Assembly: GCF_003252725.1 (NCBI RefSeq)
Contig: NZ_QEPO01000005.1
Location: 62,001-126,000, forward strand
Source: Haemophilus parainfluenzae
Lineage (GTDB): Bacteria; Pseudomonadota; Gammaproteobacteria; Enterobacterales; Pasteurellaceae
Direction: 5' to 3'
DNA: 64,000 nucleotides
The position numbers and the translations under genes are program-made. Of this stretch, positions 35,618 to 45,098 are shown piece by piece. The notes under the pieces are model-generated. The model saw only the letters and a program-made list of their open reading frames with translations, did not search any database and was not told where the DNA came from. Numbering within the stretch: position 1 is the stretch's first letter; the number at the start of each line of letters is the position of its first letter.

Positions 35618-36163
35618 ATGTCTCAATTTAAAATTCACACCATTGAATCAGCCCCTGAAGCAGCACAAGAAGCTTTAAAAGCCGTACAAAATGCCAATGG
35701 GTTTATTCCAAATTTAATTGGTGTTCTTGCGAATGCCCCTACTGCACTTGAAACTTATCGCACGGTGGGTGGCATTAATGGTCGTAACAGCCTAACCGCA
35801 ACAGAACGCGAAGTGGTGCAAATTACTGCTGCTGTAGTTAACGGTTGTGGTTTCTGTGTAGCAGGCCACACGAAAATTGCTTTAAAAGTGTTAAAACTTG
35901 AAGAAGAGCTTGTAAACCAAATTCGTGCAACAGCTCGTATTGAAAGTGATAAAAAACTCGATACTTTAGCGCGTTTCACCCTTGCTGTTATTTTGCAAAA
36001 AGCAAAATTAACCGAAGCACAACTTAAAGCATTCTTTGATGTAGGTTATACTCAAGAAAATGCTATTGATGTGATTTTAGGTGTCAGCCTCGCCACATTA
36101 TGTAACTATGTGAATAACATCGCTGAAACCCCAATCAATCCTGAATTACAAGCATTTGCATAA
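35618..36163 (+). CDS. carboxymuconolactone decarboxylase (AhpD-like) family protein
   Basis: A 181-residue helical protein of the CMD/AhpD family. The redox site C77-G-F-C80 with following H84 (CGFCVAGH) and the preceding acidic EREVVQIT match the peroxidase-related branch, which reduces peroxides or disulfides with the CxxC pair. A single-gene unit: AGGAG ribosome-binding site and a terminator directly behind. Its physiological reductant and substrate are unknown; decarboxylase activity is unlikely because the CxxC pattern favours a redox role. Confidence 0.85.
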   Translation: MSQFKIHTIESAPEAAQEALKAVQNANGFIPNLIGVLANAPTALETYRTVGGINGRNSLTATEREVVQITAAVVNGCGFCVAGHTKIALKVLKLEEELVNQIRATARIESDKKLDTLARFTLAVILQKAKLTEAQLKAFFDVGYTQENAIDVILGVSLATLCNYVNNIAETPINPELQAFA

Positions 36164-36175
36164 TCAAGCCAATAT

Positions 36176-36207
36176 AAAAAGTGCGGTCCAAAATGACCGC
36201 ACTTTTT
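36176..36207. terminator. uptake-signal inverted pair acting as terminator
   Basis: AAAAAGTGCGGTC (36176-36188) and GACCGCACTTTTT (36195-36207) form a perfect 13-bp stem with a 6-base loop, between two convergent genes. A clear example of two uptake signals doing double duty. Confidence 0.93.
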
Positions 36208-36683
36208 TATTCCTTCACAAATTGTTTTATTTGATCTGAATTGAGATGCCCTGGTTGTTCTTTGATAAGATTTAAATCCTTATCCAACAGCAAATTAAAC
36301 GGATAGCCTAATACATTAGCTCGTTTAATGATTTCACCGTTTTCATCCAATAATACCGTGATGTTTTTATAATCTAGCCCCTTATACCAATTGATAAATT
36401 TTTGGCTATTTTGTTCGTTTTTTTGTCCAGGTGAGGCAATCGTAATCACATTAAAATCCAAATTCTTTTCAGCACTAAGATCGTCAATTTCCGCTAAACC
36501 TGCCAGACAAATTGGACACCAAGATGCCCACATTTTGATGTAAAGTGGTTTGCCTTGATATTGTGATAAAAAGACAGTTTGATTATCCAACGTCTTCAAG
36601 GATATATCCGCCAAAGACACCTTCTCTTGTGCAAAGCTCAATGGACTCAAAAACAATAAAAGTGCGGTCAATATTTTTTTCAT
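36207..36683 (-). CDS. periplasmic thioredoxin-like protein (TlpA type)
   Basis: A 158-residue redoxin with signal peptide (cleavage near SFA-Q at 18-19) and thioredoxin fold. The active site is C56-P-I-C59 in MWASWCPICLAGLAEID, with a cis-Pro loop at GYPFNLLLD. It starts 9 bp downstream of msrAB and is probably translated from the same mRNA, supplying reducing power to MsrAB. Other Haemophilus loci pair these genes with a ccdA-type membrane electron carrier; none is present between or next to them here. Confidence 0.85.
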   Translation of the reverse strand: MKKILTALLLFLSPLSFAQEKVSLADISLKTLDNQTVFLSQYQGKPLYIKMWASWCPICLAGLAEIDDLSAEKNLDFNVITIASPGQKNEQNSQKFINWYKGLDYKNITVLLDENGEIIKRANVLGYPFNLLLDKDLNLIKEQPGHLNSDQIKQFVKE

Positions 36684-36692
36684 TTTTTCCTC

Positions 36693-37754
36693 TTATTTCA
36701 CAAAGGGAATCAAATCGCCATAGCCTTGTTTTTCCATTTCATCTAATGGAATAAACTTAATCGATGCGCTGTTGATGCAATAACGTAAACCACCTTTATC
36801 ACGAGGGCCATCATCAAACACATGGCCTAAATGGGCATGACCACTGCGACTTAATACCTCAATACGAGTCATATTAAAGCTATTATCTTTTTGATACTCC
36901 GCCACTTCAGCGGCAATCGGTTTAGTAAAACTTGGCCAACCACAACCGGATTCAAACTTATCTTTGGAAGAAAACAACGGTTCTCCCGTGGTGATATCCA
37001 CATAAATACCCGGCGCGAAATTATCCCAATATTCGTTACTAAAAGAGCGTTCGGTATGTTTGCCTTGTGTCACGTCATATTGAAGTGCGGTCAATTTTTG
37101 CTTCAATTCTGCATCACTTGGTTTTGGGTATTTTTTATCATCAATTAATGGCTCATCGGCTTTTTTGATGTCGATATGGCAATAGCCATTCGGATTTTTC
37201 TTGAGATAATCCTGATGATACTCTTCCGCCTCCACATAATTTTTCAGCGGTTCCACTTCAATTTGAATCGGTTCTTGATATTTACTTTGTAAAGTTTTCA
37301 ATGCTGCCTCAATAACCGCTTTATCTTGCTCATTTTGATAATAAATGCCGGTGCGATATTGTCTGCCACGATCATTACCTTGCTTGTTAATACTGGTTGG
37401 ATCGATCACGCGGAAATAATATTGCAGTAATTTATCTAACGAAATTTTATTTGGATCGTAAGTGACTTTCACGGTTTCCGCATGATCTGTCGCATGCAAT
37501 AATTGGTAGTTAGTGGTATCACCTTTTCCATTGGCATAACCCGAAACGGCATCAGTCACGCCTTGAATTCTTTCCATATAAGCTTCTAGTCCCCAAAAAC
37601 AACCACCGGCAAGATAAATAATTTGTTGTTCTTGTTTACTTTCCATTGTCATTTTTTGCTCCTTTGATGATTCTGTGTGATCAGCATACGTTAAACTACT
37701 TTGCAAACCGCCAAAAAGTGCGGTCAATATGAGAAATGTTTTTGTATATTTCAT
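36693..37754 (-). CDS. msrAB: periplasmic methionine sulfoxide reductase MsrA-MsrB fusion
   Basis: A 353-residue exported fusion repairing oxidised methionine in envelope proteins. Signal peptide ([20 protein letters not shown], cleavage near YAD). MsrA domain: GCFWG with catalytic C52, reduces the S-epimer; MsrB domain: GCGWPSF and RYCINSAS with catalytic C326, reduces the R-epimer. Unlike Neisseria PilB it lacks a fused N-terminal thioredoxin; that role is taken by the separate gene directly downstream. Full length, no defects seen. Confidence 0.94.
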   Translation of the reverse strand: MKYTKTFLILTALFGGLQSSLTYADHTESSKEQKMTMESKQEQQIIYLAGGCFWGLEAYMERIQGVTDAVSGYANGKGDTTNYQLLHATDHAETVKVTYDPNKISLDKLLQYYFRVIDPTSINKQGNDRGRQYRTGIYYQNEQDKAVIEAALKTLQSKYQEPIQIEVEPLKNYVEAEEYHQDYLKKNPNGYCHIDIKKADEPLIDDKKYPKPSDAELKQKLTALQYDVTQGKHTERSFSNEYWDNFAPGIYVDITTGEPLFSSKDKFESGCGWPSFTKPIAAEVAEYQKDNSFNMTRIEVLSRSGHAHLGHVFDDGPRDKGGLRYCINSASIKFIPLDEMEKQGYGDLIPFVK

Positions 37755-37866
37755 TTTCTTTCCTTATTATAGAAAAATCTTCAGCTTGCATTTCATTAGA
37801 CGAAGACAAGCCCATTTTCTTACAAAATAAGGCAATTTTTTACCGCACGTTGTGCAAGGAACCTTT

Positions 37867-38733
37867 ATGCCAAACATACATCTCCGCAATAATTATCAAA
37901 AAGCTGTTGTTTGTATGGTGTTAGCTTACATCAGCATTGCCTTAATGGGTGTATTTGTAAAATACGCCTCTGATGAATTACCGTCCAGTGAAATTTTATT
38001 TTCCCGCTTCTTTATTGGTTTTGTTTTTCTCTTGCCCTTTTTAATTAAAGATGGAGATTTCAAAGTCGATATGTCGCAATGGAAGTTTCTCATTTTGCGT
38101 AATCTAGCCGGCATTGCCAGTATGTTGCTAACCTTCTACGCCATTAAATATTTACCGATTTCTATTGCGATTTTATTGATGAATACGTCCGCACTTTTTG
38201 TGCCTTTATTGCTGTTTTTCTTTAAAGTCAGAACGCCATTAAAAGTATTAGCTTGCAGTTTTATGGGGTTTATCGGTGTATCCATCATTATGCTGACCAA
38301 CGGTTCAATGAATATCAACCCTATCCATGTAGGCTATGCGTTAGGTGCTGCAGTATTGGCGGCCATGGCATTTATCAGCTTACAAGAGCTCAATAAACAC
38401 AACTCACCTAAAAATATCGTGTTTTACTTCCACTTATTAGGCTCGATTTTATTGCCACTCTTTTTTATTACTCAATGGGAAATACCAACACTACATGGAT
38501 TCACATTACTGCTTTTAGTGGGCGGATTTGGTCTTATTTTCCAATTATTACTCACTCGCGCCTTTAAATACGCCCCTGCCAATGTCATCACGCCTTTTGC
38601 TTTTACTGGCGTGATTTTCTCCAGCATCTGTGACTGGTTCTTCTGGGATAACGTACCAAGCCTAAATTTCTGGATTGGTTCATTAGTCATTATTATTGCC
38701 GTCAGTTTACTTGCCAGAATGCGGGCAAAATAG
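37867..38733 (+). CDS. EamA/DMT-family membrane transporter
   Basis: A 288-residue, ten-helix drug/metabolite transporter with two EamA repeats (about 15-140 and 155-288). It starts at the ATG with AAGGAACCTTT ahead; a longer frame begins five codons earlier. Features include LILRNLAGIASMLLTFYAIK and the repeat-2 motif LTRAFKYAPANVITPFAF. Substrate unknown. Monocistronic, divergent from msrAB. Confidence 0.82.
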   Translation: MPNIHLRNNYQKAVVCMVLAYISIALMGVFVKYASDELPSSEILFSRFFIGFVFLLPFLIKDGDFKVDMSQWKFLILRNLAGIASMLLTFYAIKYLPISIAILLMNTSALFVPLLLFFFKVRTPLKVLACSFMGFIGVSIIMLTNGSMNINPIHVGYALGAAVLAAMAFISLQELNKHNSPKNIVFYFHLLGSILLPLFFITQWEIPTLHGFTLLLLVGGFGLIFQLLLTRAFKYAPANVITPFAFTGVIFSSICDWFFWDNVPSLNFWIGSLVIIIAVSLLARMRAK

Positions 38734-38753
38734 AGAAATCCGACCAAATAGCT

Positions 38754-38794
38754 AGAATATAACTATTCTCAATAACATTGTTTGAGTGTATAAT
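38754..38794 (+). promoter_or_regulatory. fec promoter with palindromic operator candidate
   Basis: TATAAT at 38789-38794, 17-bp spacer and TTCTCA at 38766-38771 form a sigma-70 promoter. A perfect inverted repeat AGAATA-TAAC-TATTCT (38754-38769) overlaps the -35. Position and AT-richness suit an iron repressor such as Fur, but the match to the Fur consensus is weak. Confidence 0.5.
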
Positions 38795-38824
38795 CCAAAT
38801 GCTTTTTATTATTGAGGACACAAC

Positions 38825-39715
38825 ATGAAAAAATTATTCAAAACTACTTTAGCTTCCGCATTGTTAATGGCATCTGCATTTGCTAGCGCCGTGACGGTTA
38901 AAGATGCGAAAGGTGAATTTACCCTTGATAAAACCCCAAGCCGTGTTGTGGCATTGGAATATTCTTTTGTGGATGCCTTAGCCCAAGTCGGTGTAAGTCC
39001 AGTAGGTGTGGCTGACGACAACAAAGTCGATCGTATTTTGCCGCAAGTACGCGAAAAAATTGCTGCATGGCAATCCGTTGGCACGCGTTCTCAACCAAGT
39101 CTTGAAGTGATTGCTTCCCTCAAACCCGATTTAATTATTGCCGATCCGTCCCGTCACACAGCGGTGTTTGAAGAATTGAAAAAAATTGCACCAACAGTGA
39201 TGTTCGATTCTCGTCATGAAGGTTATCAAGAAAATCTTGAAACTACGCAAAAAATTGGTGATTTAGTCGGTAAAAGTAGCGAAATGAAAGCGAAGATCAA
39301 TGAACATAACGATTACATTGCCAACATTGCAAAAAATCTAGGTGTACAAGGCAAAAAAGCCTCATTTGGTACTTCCCGAGAAGATAAATTTAATATCCAA
39401 AATGACAATGGCTATGTGGGTAGTTTCTTAACGACATTAGGTTTTGCCCCAACTAAACTCAATAGTGATCAAGCTTTCGTGGAAATCAACCTTGAACAAT
39501 TAGTAATGGAAAAACCGGAATACTTGTTCATCGCCCATTATCGTGATGAAAGTATTGCGCGCAAATGGGAAGCTGAGCCACTGTGGAAAGCTATTCCTGC
39601 CGTAAAAGCGAACCATGTTTACAGCGTTGATGCCGACATGTGGGCTCGTGGCCGTGGCTTGGAAGCGAGCAAAATTATGGCAAAACAAATTGAAGGTTTC
39701 GTGAAACAAAAATAA
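38825..39715 (+). CDS. fecB: periplasmic iron-siderophore binding protein (FecB-like)
   Basis: A 296-residue substrate-binding protein with signal peptide (cleavage after ASA at about 22-23). It has the class III fold: VVALEYSFVDALAQVGVSPVGVADD, LIIADPSRHTAVFEELKKIAPTVMFDSR, then the long linking helix and a C-terminal lobe ending GLEASKIMAKQIEGF. It resembles FecB for ferric dicitrate, but the exact ligand is not certain. The stop overlaps the fecC start, giving a tightly coupled fecBCDE operon. Confidence 0.88.
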   Translation: MKKLFKTTLASALLMASAFASAVTVKDAKGEFTLDKTPSRVVALEYSFVDALAQVGVSPVGVADDNKVDRILPQVREKIAAWQSVGTRSQPSLEVIASLKPDLIIADPSRHTAVFEELKKIAPTVMFDSRHEGYQENLETTQKIGDLVGKSSEMKAKINEHNDYIANIAKNLGVQGKKASFGTSREDKFNIQNDNGYVGSFLTTLGFAPTKLNSDQAFVEINLEQLVMEKPEYLFIAHYRDESIARKWEAEPLWKAIPAVKANHVYSVDADMWARGRGLEASKIMAKQIEGFVKQK

Positions 39716-40704
39716 TGATGAAGTCCGCTTTCCGTTGGGGACTTCCCCTTATCATTCTGGCTTTCCTATTATGGGGAAGCCTGTTTTTGTATTATCCCAT
39801 CGAAATTCAACCGCTTGCAGCGTTACAAGCGTTCCTCCCCGATGGCGATGAAATTGCCAAAATTACGGTAACCGATTTACGCCTACCGCGCGCATTAGTT
39901 GGCATGATTTTAGGCGCCAATCTTGCGGTGGCAGGAGCGTTGTTACAAACCATTACGCGTAATCCACTAGCCTCGCCTACGCTACTCAGCGTGAACTCGG
40001 GAGCCAGTCTTGCCATGGTGACCACCAGTGCGTTTAGCCCCCTGATTCTTTCTGGTTATAGCATTGCTTTAGTGGCTAGTATCGGCGGCGGTCTGAGTTG
40101 GTTTGTGGTAATGCTGATCAGCAATGGTTGGAAAGACAACAGTGGGGATCGTAGCCGAGTGATTTTAGCGGGGATTGCTGTATCACTACTTTGTGCCGCC
40201 CTCACGAAATTGGTGCTCATTATCGCGGAAGATCATGCCTTCGGTATTATGAGTTGGCTAGCTGGCGGCATTGCACATGCTCGTTGGAATGAATTATTGA
40301 CGTTATTTCCGTTCTTTATTTTGACCGCACTTTTCTGCCTGTTTTTTGCCAGTCGTTTGAATTTACTCAATTTAAGCGATGAATCCGCTCGTTCCCTAGG
40401 CATCAATCTCTTTCGTTTACGTTGGTACGCTAACATCATGGCATTATTGATTGTGGGTTCAAGCGTAAGTGTTGCTGGTCCCGTGGCCTTTATTGGCTTA
40501 CTCGTGCCCCATCTTGCCCGCTATTGGATTGGTTATGACTTGCGAAAATCGCTCCCCATGGCGATGCTACTCGGCGCAATTTTAATGCTGGCTGCAGATA
40601 CCATTGCCCGCGCGGTCAACTTCCCTAGCGAAGTACCTGCTGGTGCGGTACTTGCCTTAATCGGTGCGCCAGTCTTTGTATTATTTGCCAGAGGAAGACA
40701 CTAA
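39715..40704 (+). CDS. fecC: iron-siderophore ABC permease (FecC-like)
   Basis: A 329-residue BtuCD/FecCD-family permease subunit with about ten helices. Signature stretches: LRLPRALVGMILGANLAVAGALLQTITRNPLASPTLL (in parts) and AGPVAFIGLLVPHLAR, the coupling-loop motif contacting FecE. TAA of fecB overlaps its ATG by one base (a second ATG follows at once). An uptake signal is embedded at 40324-40332. Confidence 0.9.
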   Translation: MMKSAFRWGLPLIILAFLLWGSLFLYYPIEIQPLAALQAFLPDGDEIAKITVTDLRLPRALVGMILGANLAVAGALLQTITRNPLASPTLLSVNSGASLAMVTTSAFSPLILSGYSIALVASIGGGLSWFVVMLISNGWKDNSGDRSRVILAGIAVSLLCAALTKLVLIIAEDHAFGIMSWLAGGIAHARWNELLTLFPFFILTALFCLFFASRLNLLNLSDESARSLGINLFRLRWYANIMALLIVGSSVSVAGPVAFIGLLVPHLARYWIGYDLRKSLPMAMLLGAILMLAADTIARAVNFPSEVPAGAVLALIGAPVFVLFARGRH

Positions 40705-41687
40705 TGCGAACCTCTCATGTATCTTTTCGTGCTATCGGCTTTTATGTCATCACGCTCAGCCTGATGGTACTACTCTTTGGATTGAGTATTCGCCTTGGCA
40801 CTTATACGCTTTCTTTTGAGGAAATTTGGGCGGCCTTTCAGCCTGATGATAAAAACTATTTTACCTTGATGGAATATCGCCTACCCCGTGCAGTATTAGC
40901 GATTTTATTAGGCGGAGCCTTAGCAATTTCTGGTGTGTTAGTGCAAAGCGTGGTGCGCAATCCACTTGCCTCTCCCGACATTTTAGGGATTAACAACGCG
41001 GCTGGGTTGGTTGCTGTTTCAGTATTGATGTTCTTGCCAAACTTGGCATTTTACTGGATGCCTATTTTTGCCTTTTTAGGCGGCGTGCTCTCTTTTGTCA
41101 TTTTATGGATCGTGTGCGGTTTTAACTTCCGCCCTATCAAAATGGCAATCATTGGGGTCGCACTTTCCGCATTGTGGGCAGCCATTAGTCATTATCTGAT
41201 GCTTACCAATCCGGTCGAGATCAACACGGCAATGTTATGGCTCACAGGAAGCCTGTGGGGGCGCAGCTGGTCTTATTTGAATGTGGTATTGCCATGGTTA
41301 GTAGTGTTGCTACCCTTGCCATTTATTTTCTGTCGCGATCTCGATACCCTTGGTTTAGGTGAAAACAAAGCCTCCACCTTGGGCGTGACCGTAAATAAAG
41401 TGCAAATTAGCGTTTTAGTGTTAGCGGTAGCCCTTTCTACTACAGCCGTGGCAATTTGTGGTCCGATTGCCTTTTTAGGCTTGGTTGCGCCACATCTTGC
41501 CCGTCGTTTAGTCGGCGGCAGACATCGCACCCTATTACCGGCAGCCTTGATTATTGGCGCCCTCTTATTACAACTTTCGGATATTTTGGCGCGGGTGATT
41601 GACCCACCAACTGAACTACCAGCGGGCATTCTGACTGCAATTATCGGTGCGCCATATTTCTTCTACTTATTGATGAGAACTAAATAA
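40704..41687 (+). CDS. fecD: iron-siderophore ABC permease (FecD-like)
   Basis: Second FecCD-type permease, 327 residues, about ten helices. The family motifs recur: YRLPRAVLAILLGGALAISGVLVQSVVRNPLASPDILG (in parts) and CGPIAFLGLVAPHLARRLVG. Its ATG overlaps the fecC stop by one base and its stop overlaps fecE by one base. Confidence 0.9.
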   Translation: MRTSHVSFRAIGFYVITLSLMVLLFGLSIRLGTYTLSFEEIWAAFQPDDKNYFTLMEYRLPRAVLAILLGGALAISGVLVQSVVRNPLASPDILGINNAAGLVAVSVLMFLPNLAFYWMPIFAFLGGVLSFVILWIVCGFNFRPIKMAIIGVALSALWAAISHYLMLTNPVEINTAMLWLTGSLWGRSWSYLNVVLPWLVVLLPLPFIFCRDLDTLGLGENKASTLGVTVNKVQISVLVLAVALSTTAVAICGPIAFLGLVAPHLARRLVGGRHRTLLPAALIIGALLLQLSDILARVIDPPTELPAGILTAIIGAPYFFYLLMRTK

Positions 41688-42454
41688 TGAGCATTGAAAT
41701 CAATAATTTATCTTTAGGTTATCAAGATAAACTCGTGGTTAAAAATCTGTCGCTAAAATTCCCGAAAAATAAAGTGATTGCATTAATCGGCCCAAATGGT
41801 TGCTGTAAGTCCACCACATTAAAAGCGGTTGCTCGCTTACTCAAACCGAAGCAAGGTTCAATCACCCATAAAGGTCAGGATATTTGGCAAAAAAGCCCTA
41901 AAGAATATGCCCAAGAATTGGCTTTTCTCCCGCAGCAACACTTGGTACCAGAAGGCATTAAAGTACGCGAATTGATCGCTTACGGGCGTTCACCTTACTT
42001 AAACCTCTGGGGTAAACTCAGCCAAAAAGATGAAGAATTGGTTAATTGGGCGATGGCGCAAACACAAACTGCCGAACTCGCCGAACAGTTGGTTTCTGAT
42101 TTATCTGGTGGTCAGCAACAACGGGTATTTTTAGCCATGACACTTGCGCAAGATGCTGAATTAGTGCTACTCGATGAGCCGACTACTTATCTGGATTTAA
42201 ACCGCCAAGCAGAACTCATGGGCATGATGCGACAAATGCAACAAAACGGTAAAACGGTGATTACGGTGTTACATGACCTCAACCAAGCCTGCCGCTATTG
42301 CGATCACTTAATCGTCATGAAAAAGGGGGCTGTGATGGCACAAGGCACACCTGATGAGGTCATGACCGAAGAGTTACTGAAGGATGTGTTTGATTTAGAT
42401 GTCATCATTCATCGTGATCCTATCAGCAATACACCGATGTTTATTTTGAAATAA
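41687..42454 (+). CDS. fecE: iron-siderophore ABC ATPase (FecE-like), altered Walker A
   Basis: A 255-residue ABC ATPase energising FecCD. Signature LSGGQQQRVFLAMTLAQ, Walker B LVLLDEPTTYLD and switch His in TVLHDLNQ are all present. Walker A reads GPNGCCKST: residue 40, normally the Gly directly before the catalytic Lys41, is Cys (TGT, one base from GGT). That substitution would be expected to impair nucleotide binding, so the operon may be poorly functional, or this position is a sequence error. Last gene of the operon; terminator at 42481-42508. Confidence 0.9.
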   Translation: MSIEINNLSLGYQDKLVVKNLSLKFPKNKVIALIGPNGCCKSTTLKAVARLLKPKQGSITHKGQDIWQKSPKEYAQELAFLPQQHLVPEGIKVRELIAYGRSPYLNLWGKLSQKDEELVNWAMAQTQTAELAEQLVSDLSGGQQQRVFLAMTLAQDAELVLLDEPTTYLDLNRQAELMGMMRQMQQNGKTVITVLHDLNQACRYCDHLIVMKKGAVMAQGTPDEVMTEELLKDVFDLDVIIHRDPISNTPMFILK

Positions 42455-42480
42455 CCTACTATCACTTCTCTAATATCAAA

Positions 42481-42508
42481 TAGGCGTTTTATTTTACTAA
42501 AACGCCTA
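42481..42508 (+). terminator. fecBCDE terminator
   Basis: TAGGCGTTTT (42481-42490) and AAAACGCCTA (42499-42508), perfect 10-bp stem followed by TTTTT. Confidence 0.92.
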
Positions 42509-42659
42509 TTTTTCACCTAAAATTCCCGCTGTTATACATAACTAATGTTTTTCATAGCTCACCACGAGGTCGGACCACTTTACGAAACTTACACTTTCTT
42601 CACATTGTCAGAAATAACGAAGCACTAGATAATTATTATTAATATAGTAAAACTTAAAA

Positions 42660-45077
42660 ATGAAATCTCTATCTCATGTCTTTAAGGCAATGCTATTAGC
42701 AGGTGTCAGTACCTCGGTAGCACAGGTTGCCTATGCCCAAAATTCCTCTATTGATACCGAACGAGAAAATATCATCATATTCTCTCGTCAAGGAGAGACA
42801 CAATTAAATCAAGCCATTCCAAAACTTGAGGCCTTATTTAAGAGGACAAACGATATTAAAGTGCGCGATGATTTAATTACACTCTATCTGAGGACGAATC
42901 AATCCGCTAAAGCACTTTCACTTTGCGAAAGCTGCGCACCAGCGCAATTTTCCCAAAATGAACTGGAAAATTTAGGCAAAGCCGCTCGAAATGAAAAACA
43001 ATATGACCGTGCTGTTGCATTCTATTCCCAATTGCAAAAGCAATTCCCTGATAATCCAAATGGATGGCTTGGTGGCGCATTAGCCTCCACTGAAACTAAA
43101 AACTACACTGCGGCAAAAAATGCACTGAATGTTTATAAACAACGTTTTGGACAAGATAATGCTTATCTTGATGCGGAAAGTTATTTGCTTGATTTCACCG
43201 AACCCGACATGGCTAAACTTGGCCGTTGGCAACGTCAGTTAGAACAAAATCCGAAAAATATCACCTTAATGAGAGAGTTGTATCGTTTAGCATCGAAATA
43301 CAACCTTCAACCATTACAAGAGAAACTACAAAAAGCCTATCCCGATCAATTCAATCAAAAAGATATGATGTGGTTTGAGCATGGTAAGACGATTACCTCC
43401 TCCAAAAATGCGACGACACCTACACAACAAGAAAAATCATTTGAAGAATTGACCGCACTTTTGACCAAAATTAATCCTGAGCATCCTCTGTATCAACAAG
43501 CATTGCAAGATCGTTTTGTGATGGGTGTTCGCTTGAATAAATTTGATGAAATAAAAGATGACTTCAATACATTACAGGCTCAATCTAATGTGCCTGCATA
43601 TTTAGAAGAAGCCTTTGGTGATTATTGGGCAGCAAAAGGCTCACCACACAAAGCATTAGCGATTTATCAATCAATTGAACAACAAGCCTCAAACAATAAA
43701 CTCGCTGTGAGTGATGGTCTACTTCATAAACTCTCTCTCACTGCAAGCGATGCTGGCAAATTTGAATTGGCGCAACAATATTTAGAGCGTATGAATTCAA
43801 ATGTTTATATCAATGACTATACCCGAACATCAAAAATTCTGAATCCTGGCTACGATTCTCGCTATTTTGGTTTAGCTCGTTTAGCGTTATGGCGCGGTAA
43901 CAGCAAATTAGCTCAACAACTTATTGATGATCGTCTATTTAACAAAACGCCTGGTGATCCATGGGTTATGTTGCAAAAAGCGGAACTTGAGCGAAATCTC
44001 GGCAATTATGATGATGCTAAATTATGGGCGGAAAAAGCCAGTTATTTTTTGAGTAAAAATGATCAGCAAGAAGCTCGTAATAACCTAGCTGAAACGGCCT
44101 TGAGTCAAAATGATTTACCAACAGTTTCAAAAACACTTGATGCAATGAATGAAGAACAACGTCAGTCAGCGCAATCCCTTATTAAGCATTATGAACAAGC
44201 ACGTTCTGGCAAAGTTGTAGGGAGCGTCGGCTTACAGCATCGCACCTCACCAATAAGTTATAGCAATGAAAGTAGTCAAGATTATGCGATTTACACACCG
44301 AAAACAGCAAATGGTCACGATCTCTACGTTCATTATTTAGAAACTCACTCCCCTTATGACAAAGAAAGTCTTATTTCGCGTCGAATCGGTGTAGGCACTG
44401 AACTCAATTTCTATCCACTTCAAGTAAAAATGGAAGGTGGGAAAGGCATTAAGCTTAATGATAAAGCCTATTTCTCGACGGAAGCAAATTATACCCTCAA
44501 CCAACACTGGTCATTTAATTTAGATGCCAATATTAATGGTAGCGGCACACCGGTTAAAGCCATCAATAAAGGTGTGTATACCAAAGATATTGGCTTCTCT
44601 ACTACGTATTCCTATTCCGATATTTTCCAAGCCGGACTAGGTGGTGGCGTCATGAAATTTGATGACGGCAACTTAAGAAAAGAAGCCAATTTCTGGTTGA
44701 ATCTCAATACATTCAAACATGACCGTTGGGCGCTAACCAACAATTTCAGAGTCGATTACAGCAAAAATAAAACCATTGATTCTGCTGAATATTACAACCC
44801 ATCAAAAGCGACAAGCTTGGAATTCAGTGCGGATTTAAGTTACTACCAACCACTTAATTATGGCTTAGTCTTAAATCATCACCTGAAAGCCAGTGTGGGT
44901 GCTTATAAACAGGCAGAACTCAGTCGAGAAAAAATGTGGTCGATAAGTTACGGACACCAATGGCGTGTTGGTAAAAAATTTGGCGTGTCTTATGAAATTG
45001 GTCGTAAAAAGAATATTTACGACGGCAGTGCTGAATTCAACAATTTCGGAAATTTAAACTTCTCTATTTATTATTAA
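42660..45077 (+). CDS. pgaA: PNAG outer-membrane export porin PgaA
   Basis: Outer-membrane exporter of poly-beta-1,6-N-acetylglucosamine, the biofilm polymer. 805 residues: signal peptide (cleavage after AYA at 26), a periplasmic TPR superhelix at about 30-500 (LGGALASTETKNYTAAKNAL and similar helix pairs), and a C-terminal 16-strand barrel ending FGNLNFSIYY. The first ATG gives the complete signal peptide. First gene of pgaABCD; pgaB follows after 21 bp. A 205-bp leader separates it from fecE. Confidence 0.92.
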   Translation: MKSLSHVFKAMLLAGVSTSVAQVAYAQNSSIDTERENIIIFSRQGETQLNQAIPKLEALFKRTNDIKVRDDLITLYLRTNQSAKALSLCESCAPAQFSQNELENLGKAARNEKQYDRAVAFYSQLQKQFPDNPNGWLGGALASTETKNYTAAKNALNVYKQRFGQDNAYLDAESYLLDFTEPDMAKLGRWQRQLEQNPKNITLMRELYRLASKYNLQPLQEKLQKAYPDQFNQKDMMWFEHGKTITSSKNATTPTQQEKSFEELTALLTKINPEHPLYQQALQDRFVMGVRLNKFDEIKDDFNTLQAQSNVPAYLEEAFGDYWAAKGSPHKALAIYQSIEQQASNNKLAVSDGLLHKLSLTASDAGKFELAQQYLERMNSNVYINDYTRTSKILNPGYDSRYFGLARLALWRGNSKLAQQLIDDRLFNKTPGDPWVMLQKAELERNLGNYDDAKLWAEKASYFLSKNDQQEARNNLAETALSQNDLPTVSKTLDAMNEEQRQSAQSLIKHYEQARSGKVVGSVGLQHRTSPISYSNESSQDYAIYTPKTANGHDLYVHYLETHSPYDKESLISRRIGVGTELNFYPLQVKMEGGKGIKLNDKAYFSTEANYTLNQHWSFNLDANINGSGTPVKAINKGVYTKDIGFSTTYSYSDIFQAGLGGGVMKFDDGNLRKEANFWLNLNTFKHDRWALTNNFRVDYSKNKTIDSAEYYNPSKATSLEFSADLSYYQPLNYGLVLNHHLKASVGAYKQAELSREKMWSISYGHQWRVGKKFGVSYEIGRKKNIYDGSAEFNNFGNLNFSIYY

Positions 45078-45098
45078 ATACTTAAGCGGTATAACTTT

